This document shows positions 4,789 to 5,841 of a DNA stretch of 5,841 bases, piece by piece (within the stretch, counting starts at the first letter, position 1; every line of letters begins with the position of its first letter). The DNA comes from Oscillospiraceae bacterium (GTDB lineage: Bacteria; Bacillota; Clostridia; Oscillospirales; Oscillospiraceae). Position numbers and translations under genes: made by a program. The DNA is taken from the NCBI GenBank assembly GCA_009785655.1, contig WQVW01000115.1, positions 1 to 5,841 of the forward strand. Reading direction: 5' to 3'. Under the pieces are notes generated by a model, which worked only from the letters and a program-made list of their open reading frames with translations, had not been told where the DNA came from and made no database searches.

Positions 4789-5841
4789 ATGCTTGTTGTG
4801 ACATACGGAAAAGACATAGAAAAGAACACTTACGACACGTTGAAAGTGTCTGATATCGGGCTTTATCTGGAATCCGGCATGACTGTGGCGATCAAGCCAA
4901 ACCTTGTTGTGCCAAGCCCCGCGATCACGGGGGCGACAACGCATCCGGAGGTGGTGGAGGGTGTGATACGCTTTCTGAAAGATTTCGGCGTGAGAGATAT
5001 AAAAATCATCGAAAGCTCATGGGTAGGGGATTCAACCAAACGCGCGTTTGAATATTGCGGATATAACGAACTTGCCAAAAAGCACGGCATTCCGCTGGTG
5101 GATATCAAATCCGACAGCAGCGAGATGCACCGGCACGGCGAATATGCAATCGACATCTGCGATGAGGCGATGAACACGGATTTCTTAATCAACATTCCAG
5201 TGTTGAAAGCGCATTGCCAAACCAAGATGACCTGTTGTATGAAAAATCTGAAAGGCTGCATCCCGGACAGCGAAAAACGCCGATTCCACACGCTGGGGAT
5301 ACACAAGCCAGTGGCAGTGCTGAACGCCCTGCTGAAGACAGGATACTGCGTGGTGGACGGCATCTGCGGGGATCTGTCGTTTGAAGAGGGCGGGAATCCC
5401 GTGGAATCGAACAGGATCATCGCGGGGAGGAATCCATTGCTGGTAGACTCCTATTGTGCGGAACTTATCGGATACTTACCGGATGAAATAGGTTATCTGG
5501 CTCACGGAAAAGAGCTGGGGCTGGGAGAATTTTATTCACAGGGGACGCGAGTTGTTGAGTTAAACCCGCAAAACAAACCTGTCCATCAGGCAAAAAGCGG
5601 CCGTGTGGCGGAACGATTCAGTAGCGCAATACGCGAAGATTCAGCCTGCTCGGCCTGCTACTCCGCACTGGTGTATGCGCTGCACAGATACGGAGAGGAA
5701 ACAGGGGAGATATCGATAGGGCAGGGGTTTGAAGGCAAAAGCGGCAGAGGACTCGGTATAGGCCGCTGCGCCGCGGGTTTTGACAGAAATGTACCGGGCT
5801 GCCCGCCAAAGGCGACGGATATATTGGCGGAGTTGAATAGG
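4789..5841 (+). CDS. DUF362 domain-containing protein with C-terminal cysteine motif, 3' end outside window
   Basis: The frame opens at ATG 4789-4791, with AAAGGAG ending 7 bases upstream, and stays open for 351 codons to the window edge. Residues about 34-225 fit the DUF362 family: IKPNLV (35-40), TTHPEVVEGVIRFLK (50-64), IIESSWVGDSTKRAFEYCGY (73-92), INIPVLKAHCQTKMTCCMKNLKG (134-156) and NPLLVDSYCAELIGYLP (215-231). The KMT..MKN.KG block is the best-conserved part of the family. The last 70 residues carry C287-X2-C290, then C327 and C338 in GRCAAGF and PGCPP, a possible iron-sulfur ligand set. DUF362 proteins have no well-established general reaction; many carry ferredoxin-like clusters, so a cytoplasmic redox role is inference only. 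It is transcribed divergently from the FNT channel. The length suggests that only a short tail is missing. Confidence 0.88.
   Translation, partial: MLVVTYGKDIEKNTYDTLKVSDIGLYLESGMTVAIKPNLVVPSPAITGATTHPEVVEGVIRFLKDFGVRDIKIIESSWVGDSTKRAFEYCGYNELAKKHGIPLVDIKSDSSEMHRHGEYAIDICDEAMNTDFLINIPVLKAHCQTKMTCCMKNLKGCIPDSEKRRFHTLGIHKPVAVLNALLKTGYCVVDGICGDLSFEEGGNPVESNRIIAGRNPLLVDSYCAELIGYLPDEIGYLAHGKELGLGEFYSQGTRVVELNPQNKPVHQAKSGRVAERFSSAIREDSACSACYSALVYALHRYGEETGEISIGQGFEGKSGRGLGIGRCAAGFDRNVPGCPPKATDILAELNR

Noticed and set aside
4863..5420. Minus-strand frame of 185 residues antisense to the DUF362 gene
   Set aside because: The plus strand encodes well-conserved DUF362 motifs with a promoter and ribosome site; the antisense frame has neither motifs nor a ribosome site.

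Overview
The window looks like chromosomal DNA from an endospore-forming member of the Clostridia, probably an uncultured Oscillospiraceae-type anaerobe. This rests on a complete spoIIE, strong Shine-Dalgarno sites of the AGGAGG type, sigma-A promoters of low-GC Gram-positive form in DNA of medium GC, and a FocA-type channel and DUF362 protein of the kind common in anaerobes. The exact genus is an inference. I see no tRNA, rRNA, CRISPR array, transposase or phage gene.

Layout from left to right. Bases 1-297 (+) hold the C-terminal two thirds of dUTPase (dut), cut by the window edge. A long imperfect inverted repeat (354-420) lies between dut and the convergent spoIIE (437-2770, -), the SpoIIAA-P phosphatase that switches on sigma F in the forespore. 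The spoIIE upstream region carries a promoter candidate with unusually wide spacing. A perfect palindrome (2906-2937) then ends a small gene of unknown role (2954-3598, -). Its N-terminus resembles the PLMP/RRXRR module of IscB-type proteins, and its C-terminal part is helical and also has its own strong in-frame ribosome binding site. This gene has its own promoter (3660-3688) and a repeat-containing leader. A second copy of the same palindrome (3712-3741) ends the formate/nitrite-type channel gene (3760-4602, -). A 186-base divergent control region (4603-4788) drives the channel leftwards and a DUF362 protein with a cysteine-rich C-terminus (4789 to beyond the edge, +) rightwards.

Most genes appear to be single transcription units. 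The three minus-strand genes each have their own promoter candidate and a hairpin behind them, so there is no clear operon. dut is nucleotide housekeeping, spoIIE is sporulation control, and the FNT channel and DUF362 protein fit anaerobic small-anion and redox metabolism. No shared pathway for the last two can be shown from this sequence. The least explained part is 2906-3741, where the small PLMP-like gene sits between two identical palindromes.
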